DNA of 64,000 nucleotides from Branchiostoma floridae. Its lineage: Eukaryota; Chordata; Leptocardii; Amphioxiformes; Branchiostomatidae. A model generated the notes under the pieces. That model was not told the origin of the DNA and searched no databases. It was given only the letters and a program-made list of their open reading frames with translations. The DNA lies in NCBI RefSeq assembly GCF_000003815.2, contig NC_049995.1:11858957-11922956 (forward strand), written 5' to 3'. Positions 23,549 to 35,700 of this stretch are shown one piece after another (the first letter of the stretch is position 1; each line of letters starts with the position of its first letter). A program made the translations under genes and the position numbers.

Positions 23549-25027
23549 ATGGATGACTTAACATGTGGGCATCTCGTTAAAGAGCACTGCACAGAACAAA
23601 CTGGAAACCAAATACACATGAAAGAGGAGGAGACAGAAGACACGGGGTTGCAACAAGACAGACAACAGGACAAGCTATTCCAGGAAACATACAGTGAGGA
23701 CCAAGAAATGTATGGCGAAACCTGCTACCTACCAACCTATTATCCTGAAAAAGTGACCTACAACAAAGGAGAGCAGACAGCGGACATGAGACGGCAGCAG
23801 GACGTTCTAAGCAAGGAAACGTGCAGGGTAAACTGTACCCAGCCTGAGGAGGGAGTCTCATCACATCTACATTTGCAGGTCCATACTGAACAGGTGGAAA
23901 TGAACATGGGGGAGCAGACAACAGACACGGGACGGCAGCAGGGTGTACCAAACTACAAAGTTTGCGGTGAGAACTGTACCTGTTCAGATGAACAAGTCAT
24001 GCCACAGGCAACTGTGCAGAGTCATACATGTACAGAGCAGGATGGCAGCCATGTGGCAAGAAAAACTTTTATTTGCTGGAAATGTGGTTACCGGTCGGCT
24101 ATAAGGAGTCACATGTCTAGGCACATGAGAACACACACAGGCAAGAAACCCTACATGTGCGGGGAGTGCGGATTCAGAACTGCTCATAGCGCAACATTAT
24201 CTCGACACCAGAGAACGCACACCGGAGACAGACCCTACGTGTGTGGTGAGTGCGGATACAGGGCGGCGGAGAAGTACCACCTATCCCGACACCAGAGAAC
24301 GCACACTGATAATAAAACCTACATGTATGGGGAATGTGAATATGGAATGACTGGCCATTCCCAATATACGACAATGCAGACAAAGGAGAAACCCTACAAG
24401 TGTGACCAGAGCGACAATTTTGCTGCGCAGAACTTTCACGTAGACCACCACATCATGGAAAAGCACACTGATGTGAAACCCTACATATGTGGGGAGTGTG
24501 ACTATAGTACAGCTGTTAAGTCCCACCTATCTCGGCACATCAAAATACATTTAGGTGAGAAACCCTACAAATGTGACCAGTGTGACTATTCTGCTGCACA
24601 GAAGGGCCAACTAGACAAACATGTGATGACAAAACACACCGGTGAGAAGCCCTACATGTGTGGAGAGTGTGGGTATAGGACAGCTGCTAGGTATGCCTTA
24701 TCCCGACATATGAGAACACATACCGGTGAGAAACCTTACAAATGTGACCTGTGTGACTACTCTGCTGCACAGAAAGGCAACTTAGATGAACACATTATGA
24801 TAAAACACACGGGAGAGAAACCCTACATTTGCGAGGAATGTGGATACAGGACTGCAAAAAGTTCAAACTTATCCCTACATAAGAGAAAACATACAGGTGA
24901 GAAACCCTTCAAATGCGATCAGTGCGACTATTCCGCTGCACGGAAGGTTCAAGTTGACAGACACATGATGGTGAAACACACAGTTGAGAAACCCTATGTG
25001 TGGAGAGTGCTTGTACAGGAGCACTAA
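23549..25027 (+). CDS. C2H2 zinc-finger protein, 9 intact and 2 degenerate fingers (paralogue 3)
   Basis: 492 residues from an ATG that follows acceptor TTCTAG|GG directly, as in paralogue 1. The N-terminal about 165 residues carry the cluster's Gln/Glu-rich motif once or twice (NCTQPEEGVSSHLH). Fingers 1-3 and 6-11 have complete C2H2 ligands. Finger 4 (YMYGECEYG) has lost the first Cys and its histidines, and finger 5 (KCDQSDNF) has Ser for the second Cys. After finger 11 the frame diverts to YVWRVLVQEH: compared with the usual TACATGTGTGGAGAGTG, two bases are missing near 25000, truncating the next finger. Probable nuclear DNA-binding protein with no known target. The 3' end is repeated as a relic at 25337-25412. 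Confidence 0.88.
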   Translation: MDDLTCGHLVKEHCTEQTGNQIHMKEEETEDTGLQQDRQQDKLFQETYSEDQEMYGETCYLPTYYPEKVTYNKGEQTADMRRQQDVLSKETCRVNCTQPEEGVSSHLHLQVHTEQVEMNMGEQTTDTGRQQGVPNYKVCGENCTCSDEQVMPQATVQSHTCTEQDGSHVARKTFICWKCGYRSAIRSHMSRHMRTHTGKKPYMCGECGFRTAHSATLSRHQRTHTGDRPYVCGECGYRAAEKYHLSRHQRTHTDNKTYMYGECEYGMTGHSQYTTMQTKEKPYKCDQSDNFAAQNFHVDHHIMEKHTDVKPYICGECDYSTAVKSHLSRHIKIHLGEKPYKCDQCDYSAAQKGQLDKHVMTKHTGEKPYMCGECGYRTAARYALSRHMRTHTGEKPYKCDLCDYSAAQKGNLDEHIMIKHTGEKPYICEECGYRTAKSSNLSLHKRKHTGEKPFKCDQCDYSAARKVQVDRHMMVKHTVEKPYVWRVLVQEH

Positions 25028-25121
25028 AGCCTTAGTAAATCATTGACAGCCATCTATCCGGTGTAGTGTGTGGACTTAAGTGGAGTCTCTCTAACACCTG
25101 GGTCTGATTGACTACTACTAT

Positions 25122-25325
25122 GTGATAAAAGGGCTTAGAGAAGTTTTTACATAGTGGTTGCTCGTCTATCGTTCACTAGACCCATGTATGCTGTTGTTTG
25201 GGTCAAGTTCAAACCCACGAGAGTACTAGTAAAGGCTACTGAAGCGTTAGGCAGTAGTCTACTAGTATGGTTTGACACATACTCACAGTCTCACACACGT
25301 GTATCAGGTTTGTGACCTCTAATCT
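25122..25325 (+). repeat. Direct repeat flanking zinc-finger gene 3, copy 2
   Basis: Counterpart of 20937-21115, sharing the start and the GTTTGACACATACTCACA block. It is immediately followed by a copied fragment of the 3' end of zinc-finger gene 3. Confidence 0.6.
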
Positions 25326-25329
25326 TTCA

Positions 25330-25975
25330 AGTTCAAGTGGACCGACACATGATGGTGAAACATGCAGTAGAGAAACCCTATGTGTGGAGAGTGCTAGTAC
25401 AGGAGCGCTGAAAGTGTGGCCGAGTTAGAACAGAGGGTGAAGTCCAAGAAGAGAACAGGCAGAAGAGAAGCTTTAAGAAGATGGGGCCAGGTAGTTCTGA
25501 CCTATCCAGACATGTGAGAAAATATGTCAGGAAGAATACCGTACAGCCCAGCAGTGTTCTAGCCAGCCTGAAATTTTTGCCCGTCCCCTGGATTTTATTT
25601 TGAAATCCTGTTGAAGGTGCAACGATCCTAGGTGTTTCTGGAACATGCTCTCCCAGAAACATTTTGAAATCTAGACCCTCTGAAATGCAATTTCTTCTAT
25701 TTTGAGGGGCAAATTTTGCTGGTAGACCCAGCTTGTTTCAATTAATATTTTTACATACTGATTTTGTCCGTCACAGACGACAGGATGGGCAACATTTTTG
25801 TCAGTCCTTAGCATCAAAGGATGGAAGGACTGGTGCGGGCTAGAACCCTGCGTTATGGTGGACACAGAAGTGCACAGGAGGTATCATGACATACATGTAT
25901 GATGAAAGATTCACTTGACCAATGTGACTATTCTGCAGCACAGAAATGCTATCTTCTTCTAAACGTCTTTACATA
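25330..25975 (+). pseudogene. Zinc-finger gene relic interrupted by a MITE
   Basis: 25337-25412 is a copy of the last about 75 bases of zinc-finger gene 3 and includes the same two-base-deleted finger start. Near 25498 a CTATCCAGACATGTGAGAAA block resembles a finger helix end. Near 25918-25960 GACTATTCTGCAGCACAGAAA encodes a finger piece. Between them lies a 299-bp inverted-repeat element. No intact reading frame. Confidence 0.7.
25552..25850. mobile_element. 299-bp hAT-like MITE
   Basis: The ends CAGTGTTCTAGCC (25552) and GGCTAGAACCCTG (ending 25850) are inverted repeats with one mismatch. They closely resemble the element at 63389-63741 (CAGGGCTCTAGCC), and both begin their interior with an AAATTTTT tract. 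No matching target duplication was seen. It is inserted in the zinc-finger relic. Confidence 0.65.
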
Positions 25976-26591
25976 ACAGAAGAATACTTCATTTTGTAGT
26001 TATGGTCCTATATAACATTTATAAATTTTGCTGTTGATTTACTATAGGTTGGAAATAAAGTTGACAAGATATCAAGCTTTTGTGTACTTTTGTTGTCTCT
26101 CATTGATTCGTAAAATTGACAGGGACATCAGCAAATACATTGTATACTCCGTGCAGATGTTGCTACAGCTACTATGGTCCCAAACATTACCATATATCAC
26201 TCTATCTATCCAGCATGCAGCAGAGATATGGGTTAAGTAAAGACTAAAGAGCATATGATATGGATTGGTGTTGTATCTAAGAGAGTCTTCAGAAAGCAGA
26301 AAACTTTCTACCAGTAATGATAATTTACCATAAAGTAACCTAAAAGTAGAGGCGTCTAAAGATTACTTATTGCGTCATAAGAGTTATAGATAGAGAGAGA
26401 GAAGAGGAAGAAGAAGAAACATCCCGAGTCTGCCACATGTTGTGTTTCTTTAGGTTAAAGGGTCATGCCAAATGATTCCATTATGAGATAGGGGTGTTTA
26501 GAAATAAATAAATAAAACGTTAATATCTGGTTGATAAGAAAACTAACGATTAGGAAATATATTCCTACACATTTGAAAGGTAATAATTACT
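25976..26591. other. AT-rich sequence before an assembly gap
   Basis: No gene or RNA is supported. A short purine-rich GA tract lies at 26390-26425. Confidence 0.4.
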
Positions 26592-26691
26592 NNNNNNNNN
26601 NNNNNNNNNNNNNNNNNNNNNNNNNNNNNNNNNNNNNNNNNNNNNNNNNNNNNNNNNNNNNNNNNNNNNNNNNNNNNNNNNNNNNNNNNNN
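26592..26691. other. Assembly gap, 100 N
   Basis: Exactly 100 N, a common placeholder for a gap of unknown size. Linkage between the zinc-finger cluster and the oxidase gene depends on the scaffold join. Confidence 0.95.
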
Positions 26692-26955
26692 TTAGTTTGC
26701 ATTCCTGAGAGTAAGGACAATTGTATAAGACATCCTGGCTTAAGCCGCAGTGCGACTGTTGTTTTTTTTCTCCCGCTTATAGCTCCTGCTATAAGGCTGT
26801 TTTGATTGTGCTCGAGGCACCTCCTCCAACGCCTTTTATTTGAATATTTGACTCATTGTGTACTTTAAACTTAGATACTGCTATTGGTGAAGCAAGCTTA
26901 AGGACAAGAACATTGCAAAGGTCAGAGCAGCACTGAGGCAGACTTTAGTGACATC

Positions 26956-29733
26956 ATGGCTGCTGCTGCATCCATGAACCTGACCTTCTGGGTAAATGGA
27001 ACTCAACACGAAGGTATAGCTTAGTGCTTACTGTAACTTAGTGTAAGCCAGTTCCTAGTGTAAACTACACATGCACAATGTTGGGTGAAGGCCTTTAAGA
27101 ATAATATAACTTTAAAAAAAATGAAAGTCCATAGTTCTTGTCTTGACCATTATTGTTAGAAGTCAAGGTTCCTTTATTGCGATACCCTTTAGCCCTATTT
27201 AGTATTTTGTTATGTCTCAGGCTTTCATAGAGTGCACTGTGCAAGGACGTTATATCTGATATAACGTCCTTGCACTGTGCAAGCATGCAAATGTAGTTCA
27301 AATTGTGAACCAGCCTCATATGAGGATGAACTGAACTGAACTGAACTGTCCATTGAAGGCATCTTCATGACTGTAACAAATCATTAATGTAACGTTACTG
27401 TAGTTCAGCTACTAGTACATTTTAGACATGCTTATACAATTGTAACACTGAGGTTTAAGTGCTGCCAAACTGACCACGCCAAGGGCTCTAGAGCTTTTGG
27501 TGTTGTGGTTTGCACGTCATGATGTGTAATCCACCGCCCCCGGTTCGATCCCGGGTGACGGCGTGTTTGTTTATTTCTGTTCTTACTCGCCCCTCTCAAT
27601 TCTTACACAATGATCAAGAATTTTGCATATAACGCATTTCATAACTAGCCATGGTGTATAAAAATTAACATCTTGAAAGTGCTAACTGATCCTAATCTCA
27701 GAACTGTTTTTCGTTAATCTTGGCAGTTCAAAACCCTGACCCCTCCATGACCTTAAACGAATGGCTGAGGTCACAGCGTGGACTGACGGGGACAAAGGTC
27801 ATGTGTGGGGAAGGAGGGTGCGGCTGCTGTGTTGTCATGGTGACACATCCCGATCCAGCCAATGGTGGAACACTTTCCTACACTGTCAACTCTGTAAGTG
27901 CTAATTTAGTTAAGTTAGATGTATCAAAAGTAATACAGTGCAAGTATCTTTGAGAGAAAAAGAAGATTTAAACCAAATTTAAGTGTCAATAATAATCATT
28001 ATAAAATTTTATCATTAAAAGCGAGGTAAAACACAACAAAGACAATTTTTAAGTTTCCTGATTTAGCAAGAAGTTCAGCCCAACTTTTTAAGCTTTAAGT
28101 TTAAGTTTTAAAAAAGCTAGCAGTATCGAATCTCTGCATATTGTTTTTGTAAACAAACCCAACAAAATGTCATACACTTACAATGTATACTAAGTTATAG
28201 GGAAAGTAGGGTTGACCCAGTGTAAAAATGAGAGTCAAAGTGAGGCCGTATTTTGTTATCATCAGCTTGTGTAACAGCAGTACACTTCGTCATAGGAATT
28301 AAATTTGTAGTTCAACTGAAAAAGCCATTTTCAACAGCCGCATGTAGTTTCTGGTTACATGCTTGACCGGACAGGGACGTACACTTACATTTGAAGCTCC
28401 GTAGTTACTGTAGTGAATTTTTTTGTACTTTTCCCCCCCTCCCAGTGCCTGTGCCCCCTGTGCAGTGTGGAGGGCTGGACCATCACCACAGTGGAGGGGG
28501 GATAAAGTGTTATTTTTGTAGCTCTGAGTAGTATTGAATTGTTTTTACTTCAAATGTAAAGACTCTATATCCCCCCCCTCCCAGTGCCTGTGCCCCCTGT
28601 GCAGTGTGGAGGGCTGGACCATCACCACAGTGGAGGGGGGATAAAGTGTTATTTTTGTAGCTCTGAGTAGTATTGAATTGTTTTTACTTCAAATGTAAAG
28701 ACTCTATATCCCCCCCCTCCCAGTGCCTGTGCCCCCTGTGCAGTGTGGAGGGCTGGACCATCACCACAGTGGAGGGGCTGGGCGGACAGAAGGCCGGCTT
28801 CCACCCCATCCAGCGCCGCCTAGCGGACTTCAACGGAAGTCAGTGTGGCTACTGCAGCCCTGGGATGGTGGTCAACATGTACGGGTGAGTACTAACCATG
28901 TTTTTTCTTCATCACAACAAAATTAGATAGAATGAAAGATAGAATTGTTGCATACTAGTTGTAGTGTACTGTGTAGTTATTTTGAAATGAAAATTTGAAT
29001 TCATTAGTCGCCTGATTTTGCTCACCAGGCATACATTTTTTCTCAGGAGAGGGTTGCCTTCCTTAGATCTGTGTCAGTTTTGGCAAACATAACATGGTAC
29101 AGGTTCTTTTAAATGCTGAAAAGAACAGGAAATATTGAGCCAGCCCAGTACTTGTATATTGACTAACTACTTATTTTATTATATTCTATGACATTTGAAG
29201 GAATTACACTGCATAGAGTTCCCATACATAAGATAACACATTACTATACTTTAATTTTTCACTGTGACCAACCAGTTTGTTGTCTTCCTTCTCCAGCCTG
29301 CTGAGTAAGAAGCCACAGCCCAGCCAACAGGAGGTGGAGAATCACTTTGATGGACACATCTGCAGGTGTACAGGTCTGATGCACTGTGTCATTATCAATT
29401 ATAGTTTTCCTACAATAATTATTCTCCTAAATATTGGCAGAGGCATAGTAGTTACTAGTATCCTGTATTTGATTGTACTGCTGCTGGGATCCATTACACG
29501 TATAGGCAGCATTTGGCTCAGTAGTAAGTCTTGAAGTTCACAACTGTCCAGCAATTTCCATTGAGAGATTGTGATTGTGACTGTTAGTTTACTATTAGCC
29601 AAGTGGTTTTTGCAAATACAAAGTTCTCAAAACACTGTACAAGTTTCCATGGAACTTTTTTTCAGGCTACAGGCCAATCTTGGATGCCATGAAGTCATTT
29701 GCCAGTGACTCTGGGGACTGTATTGACATTGAG
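26956..29733 (+). other. Oxidase exons 1-5: two [2Fe-2S] domains
   Basis: Exons 26956-27013, 27727-27893, 28724-28884, 29297-29373 and 29666-29733. Cluster ligands are readable: Cys46, Cys51 and Cys54 in [10 protein letters not shown] and one Cys of CLCPLC (76-81) for the ferredoxin-like plant-type cluster; Cys116 and Cys119 in CGYCSPG and Cys151 and Cys153 in CRCTG for the four-helix cluster. The order and spacing match the XDH/AO family. The start ATG at 26956 gives a short Ala-rich leader before the first strand. Confidence 0.92.
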
Positions 29734-32700
29734 GTAAGAAAACCATACATTGTATACATTCACATTTAAAGCTGCCAGGCCTAAAGTGATGAACATTGGT
29801 ACTTCTATACTCATCATGATTGAATTACAGTAACCATATGTTTATTGTTTATTTCAGGCACCATTGCCCATACACAGAATACAATATATACATTAAAAAA
29901 ATCATTATGATGGACTTAAAATAAGATAAAAGAAAGCACCCATAGTGATACTGTCTCCATCCTCTTCTTTCTAAGGGTACATCTGTATAATATAATCTGT
30001 TAATAATGTTTTGTGGAAAATTTAACAATGAAAATAATGATTTTCAGTAGACTGATAATTGTTTTTTGTTTTTTTCCTTGACCTATAAGGATCTGAACAA
30101 GCATCTCTGTCCTGTCAATGGACAAGCCTGTAATGGAGCTGCCCCAATGGTGTGAATGGAGTTCACCACACGGATCCACCCCGGAGGTGTGGCCAAAATG
30201 GAGTGAGCTGGTACCGCCCCACCACCCTGGAGCAGCTGTACAGCCTGTTGGAACAGCACGGAACCGGTCAGGACCGGTACAAACTGGTCTGTGGAAACAC
30301 TGCTGCAGGTAAGGAAACTTTTATAAAAAAAATTGTGGCCAAAATGGAGTGAGCTGGTACCGCCCCACCACCCTGGAGCAGCTGTACAGCCTGTTGGAAC
30401 AGCACGGAACCGGTCAGGACCGGTACAAACTGGTCTGTGGAAACACTGCGGCAGGTAAGGAAACTTTTATAAAAAAAATTGTGGCCAAAATGGAGTGAGC
30501 TGGTACCGTCCTACCACCCTGGAGCAGCTGTACAGCCTGTTGGAACAGCACAGAGCTGGTCAGGACCGGTACAAACTGGTCTGTGGAAACACTGCGGCAG
30601 GTAAGGAAACTTTTATAAACTTAAAGAAAGTGTGGCTAAAATGGAGTGGTCTGGTACCGTCCTACCACCCTGGAGCAGCTGTACAGCCTGTTGGAACAGC
30701 ACGGAACTGGTCAGGACCGGTACAAACTGGTCTGTGGGAACACTGCTGCAGGTAAGGAAACTTTTATAAAAGAAAGTGTGGCTAAAAAAAAGTGGTCTGG
30801 TACCGTCCTACCACCCTGGAGCAGCTGTACAGCCTGTTGGAACAGCACGGAACCGGTCAGGACCGGTACAAACTGGTCTGTGGGAACACTGCTGCAGGTG
30901 AGTAAACTCAGTAACAGTTGTAACAACTGAGTGTCCTGCCCCTGAGGTGCAGCCAAAATGTACCAGGCAGGTTAACACTGGACAGTGCAAAAGAAGACTT
31001 CCCTCCTAGTATCTGCTTGGAAACTATTGGTGCAGTAAAGACAGAACTGATAACAGACTGATGAACGTCAATGAAGATAAGACATCCAGGTAATAAATAA
31101 GATACGCCAAATAACAGTCACTCAAGCAACAGGATATGATTTTGGAAACGGTCACTGATAGACGTTTCAGGTAGCATTTACTAGTACACCAAATGGCAAT
31201 TGCTTAGCAATTGGATGTCATTTTGGAAACAGTCAGACAATATCTTTTTTTCAGTGCATGGTGGAGCTGTGTACCTAAACAAATTTCAGGTACAGGTACA
31301 GGTACACGGGTTTAGGTACAGGTCCGGACATTCACCTGTACCTAAAAAAGTTTAACCAAGTATATGTAAGTCAAACATGTAGCTAACTGTCTTTTCTAGT
31401 GATAAATTGTCATCTTTGTATGTGGAATTACATATTTGAATCTCAAAACAATTTGTCATTGTTGATTCGGGTTTCACTTGTCCAGCAGTCTTAAAAAGTA
31501 GTGTTTAATAGTGATTTAGTTTGTTTAGGTACAGGTACAGGTACACAGATGTTTAGGTCCGGACCTGTACCTAAACAATTTTTTAGGTACGGTACAGGTA
31601 CGGGTATTTAGGTACACAGCCCTAGTGCATGGTTATCAGGTTATGATAAGTCTTGACGCTGACGAAATGTAGTGGATGCTACCTGAATGTCTGACCGTTT
31701 TCAAAAATCATATCAAGTTGCTTGTCAATGAGTAACTGCTATTTGCATGGCGTGTGATACCAGTGCATCTTGTCTGAAGAATGCAAACTACAAGGTGTGC
31801 CCCAAAATATTGTATTTTTCCACAGGAGTGTACAAGAATGATGGGCCCTTCACTTCTCTGATTGATGTGAAATCTGTGGCAGACTTGTTCATCACCCAGG
31901 TAAGCGCTAATTCACACTCCTTTTAAATGACATTTTAAATGACATTCACACTGTTTGAAGTTTTGGGTTTTTATACAGGATTGTTGTGCATTAATTTTGA
32001 TATATTCTTAAAGAACAGTGTAGGTGCATGTTGTAGTAGTGCTTATAAGGGAAGATATACAGCCCTATAAACAGATGAAATTTTTGCAAAGGATCCAACA
32101 AATTTCAATCTATCTACACAGTATAATTCTATCCTTTGCTTTATTTCAATTCATTTTACTTTTTTTCCATTCTTAGGGAGATAGTGCATGCCTCTGGAAT
32201 AAGCTTTTCTCATAGATAAGGAGAAAGTAAATCGTCATAACTGAAAATACAAATTTACTACAAATGTAATTGTTTTGTCACATAGGCTGGTCCCCCACTG
32301 GTTGTTGGTTCTGCTGTGAGCCTGTCTGCCCTTGTGGACCTGCTACAAACCGGTTCAGACCAGTCTCCATCCTACGCCGTGCTGGCGGAACATTTGATGA
32401 AGATTGGCAATGTGTCGGTCAGGAATGTAAGTTGTACTACAGATGTCCTTAAAAGTTTCCAAATTGAATACTTTTGAAGTTTCATTGATGTATTAGAATT
32501 CAGACGTACATGCATACAATACGTACATACATACATACATTGTCAGTCATTTTTGTGTAAAACAAAATGGGTTTACACGTTAAAATTCCCAATTTTGCTC
32601 ATCACTTTTTTTATATGACAATACTTTTCTTCCCGAAAAATCACTAAAACTGGAGAGGTTGAAGAAACTGCAACTTGGTTGTTTTTAAAACAGTTGCTAT

Positions 32701-35700
32701 AGACTTGAGGGGGTTACGCCTCAAATAGAGACCGCAAAAAGACGGGTTAGCACCCTAACATTTCTTCTATGTAGACAGGTGGTTCGGGACGAGATAGTTC
32801 TTAATACTGTACTTATTTCAATGGGAAAATTATCTAATGGACCACCAAAAAGTAGTCACATTGACCTGGTGGTCTTTACATGTAAACTTGGTCACTTGTT
32901 TGTTAATCTTTGATGTTCTCACAGGTTGGCAGTTGGGCAGGAAACTTGATGATGAAACACGCTCACCCAGAATTCCCTTCTGATGTCTTCACTATCATGG
33001 AGGCTGCGGGGGCAAAGGTCACAGTCGGTACCCGACATGTCAGGGAGACGGTTGGACTGGTCGACTTCCTGAAGATGGGCATGGCTGGCAAGGTATCAGC
33101 AGCTCTTTCATTATAGTTAGACCACATTGCTTTTTCTGTGTCTAATTCAAAATCATTCCTAAACTGTTCGGTGTATAGGGAGCCCCCATGTCCATACATT
33201 TGCCCTTGGGTGACAAATGTATTTATGCAGACCTACAGTAATTACTGTAGGGGTCCATTCCAAGTGGTATGCATTTATATATAGTCTCTTTCTCTTAAGT
33301 GTTGAGTGCTAAACAGTGTAAGTATGTACCGTTTTTTTAAGTCTAATATAATTATAAAGTCTTTGGTGGATTGTAAGTTTGGTATGACCCAACTAGGGTC
33401 CAAACCCTCAACATGAATGCAAAATTATATCAGTTCAACACTCTACATAACCGCTTAGCTATTGCACAGATAATCTCTTAGAATTGGTCCATCTAGAGCT
33501 TGAAATTGTTAAGTATACCTAAATTATACTTTGTGATGTTTTTATACCATGAAATTCAATGTACATGTAATACTATATAATATTATAAACTCATATATAT
33601 CTCATATATATATCATAAGATCTGCAAAAGAAATGAAACCTTGTATCTCTGACCTACAATATTAATGTTCTCCCTATATTTCTCCCTACCAGCTGATTCT
33701 GAGTGTGGAAATCCCTGCAGCTCTTCCAAATGAAGTCTTCAAAACTTACAAGATCATGCCAAGGGCACAGGTCAGTTGCAATAAGACTCTTTGCATTTTT
33801 ATGCAAATGCCCACAAATAACAATACAGCTGGGCAGTATGTTAGATTTATGAACACAAGCCCAGCCATGTGTTTGTAACAAAAACTTTCCCTGTCCAGGG
33901 CACTGTCCAATAGACACTCAGGATTCCTTGTCATCCAGAAAATCAGTCCAAAAGAAGCTCACAATTCTGTTACCATAAAATCCGGTCAATGGTCCAAACT
34001 ATTTTCCATGATGTGAAAAGTAGAAATCCTTCCTACAAAGTTTCAGTGTTTAGGGTCTGATACATAAATGGATAGTGAATACCCAAGGCATCTACATTTC
34101 TGTAGCCCATGGGCATCACAGTAATTATTTGCAATGATCACTACAGCAGGAAGCCAGAGTCTATTTGGCTTTTATCTACAACACGATCTTTGTTCCTTAC
34201 AGAATGCCCATGCCTATGTGAATGCTGGCTTCAGGTTGCGGTTAGGTGGACAGGACAAAATGTCTGTGATGGAGAAACCTTCCTTGGTGTTTGGGGGTAT
34301 CAGCAAAACTATGGTATGTGAAACATTCTTACTTAGAATTTGGCTTGTTTTTGTGCGTGTTTGCATATGAGTGTGTGTTTGTGTTTGTGTTGTAGGTCAA
34401 CGTTAGCTAAGGCTATTATAAGTTGGCAACAAATCTTAATGATCATTTAACACCCCAACAGGACCATGCTGTGGCAACTGAAGACTTTCTCATTGGCAAA
34501 AATCTCTTGGAGGATGGAACACTTCAAGGTACAGATCTGGATACTAAGCATTATTCCTTTAGCAAGTATATTAAAAAATCTTGTAATTTTTTATAGCCAT
34601 GCAACTACATGTATCACAAAGTGTACAACTAGATCTTTTAATAGATAACAATTACTCCTTTACTTTGTATCTATAGGAACATTGTCAGTCCTATGAATAG
34701 AATAACAGTTAACTGTAAGTCCTTTCTTTTGTACCTACAGGAGCGTTGTCAGTCCTGGAGAGTGAGCTGAAGCCAGACGACTCTTCCCTCTTCTCTCCAG
34801 AGTACAGGAAGAGCCTGGCATCCACACTCTTCTACAAGGTTTGGTTAACTTTATTGGTTTATGAAAAGGACTGTTGATAGAGTTATAGATGGGTTCTTTA
34901 AAATAGTTTATTAATCTCAACAAGTAAAATGATATTTCAGAGAAATTTCCAATTGACTGAGAGATTCTACATCATGTTGTATGTTGATTAATTCTTTTAT
35001 ACCTATATCTGTCTGACAGCTACCATATTTATCAAGAGGTTACTAATGATATGCCAAGAAGAAGTTACTCAAGTCAAACAACTGGATATGATTTGGGATT
35101 TTCCAAAAATCATATCCAGTTGCTTGTCTGAGTAACTGCTTTTTGGTGTATCTTATTACATGGATGCCTAAACTTCATTGGCGCATTACTTTCAATATTA
35201 CTGTTTGATCATTACATTATGATAAAGAAGAACTTTGGAAGACCAATGGCAACAACTTAACACTAAGTACAAAATAGAGTTATAGGATAAAGTGTAACAA
35301 CCTAGTTAACATATCAATATATTTCTTTGATATAGTATTACAATGGAGTAAGCTGACCTTTAGTTTCGGTATCTTTTCTAATAGCAGAGCAGTTCTTGAT
35401 ATGTTTGCCTACTTTTTAAATAATCTATTCTTTGTTTTTCAGTTCTACCTATCAGTTGTTGGGAAGGACCACCTAAGTGAGCCGGTCCGTTCCGCCCCGG
35501 AGCCCCTGGTGCGACCGGTGTCCCGCGGGGAGCAGCACTTCCAGACTAAGGAGTCAGAGTGGCCAGTCAATCAGCCACTGCCTAAACTGGCCTCCAAACT
35601 ACAGGTTTGTTTTGTTTCTTTGAACCTTTGTTTATTTATGAAAGCTCAAATTGGCCTGCAGGCCACTATTCATTGACGTCATGTGGGAAAAGGCAAGGGT

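Larger units (their letters stand above)
30090..35604 (+). other. Oxidase exons 6-14: linker and FAD-binding domain
   Basis: Exons 30090-30308, 31826-31899, 32286-32426, 32925-33092, 33693-33770, 34203-34313, 34462-34528, 34741-34838 and 35443-35604. Recognisable FAD-domain segments are [19 protein letters not shown] (FAD pyrophosphate loop), [42 protein letters not shown] and [16 protein letters not shown]. Exon 6 is 219 bp, but the phases on both sides need 3n+1. The frame before about 30143 and the WYRPTT frame disagree by one base, as if one C is missing in the CCCC run at 30143-30146. Confidence 0.88.

Noticed and set aside
27237-27290. Short palindrome GCAAGGACGTTATATC with its complement
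   Set aside because: Sixteen-base arms only, no element boundaries or relatives seen; could be chance or a tiny hairpin.
27480-27560. tRNA-like sequence with GGTTCGATCCC box
   Set aside because: The T arm is intact (CCCGG TTCGATC CCGGG), but no complementary 5' acceptor strand or proper D arm lies 72 bases upstream and the A box is poor. At most a tRNA-derived relic.
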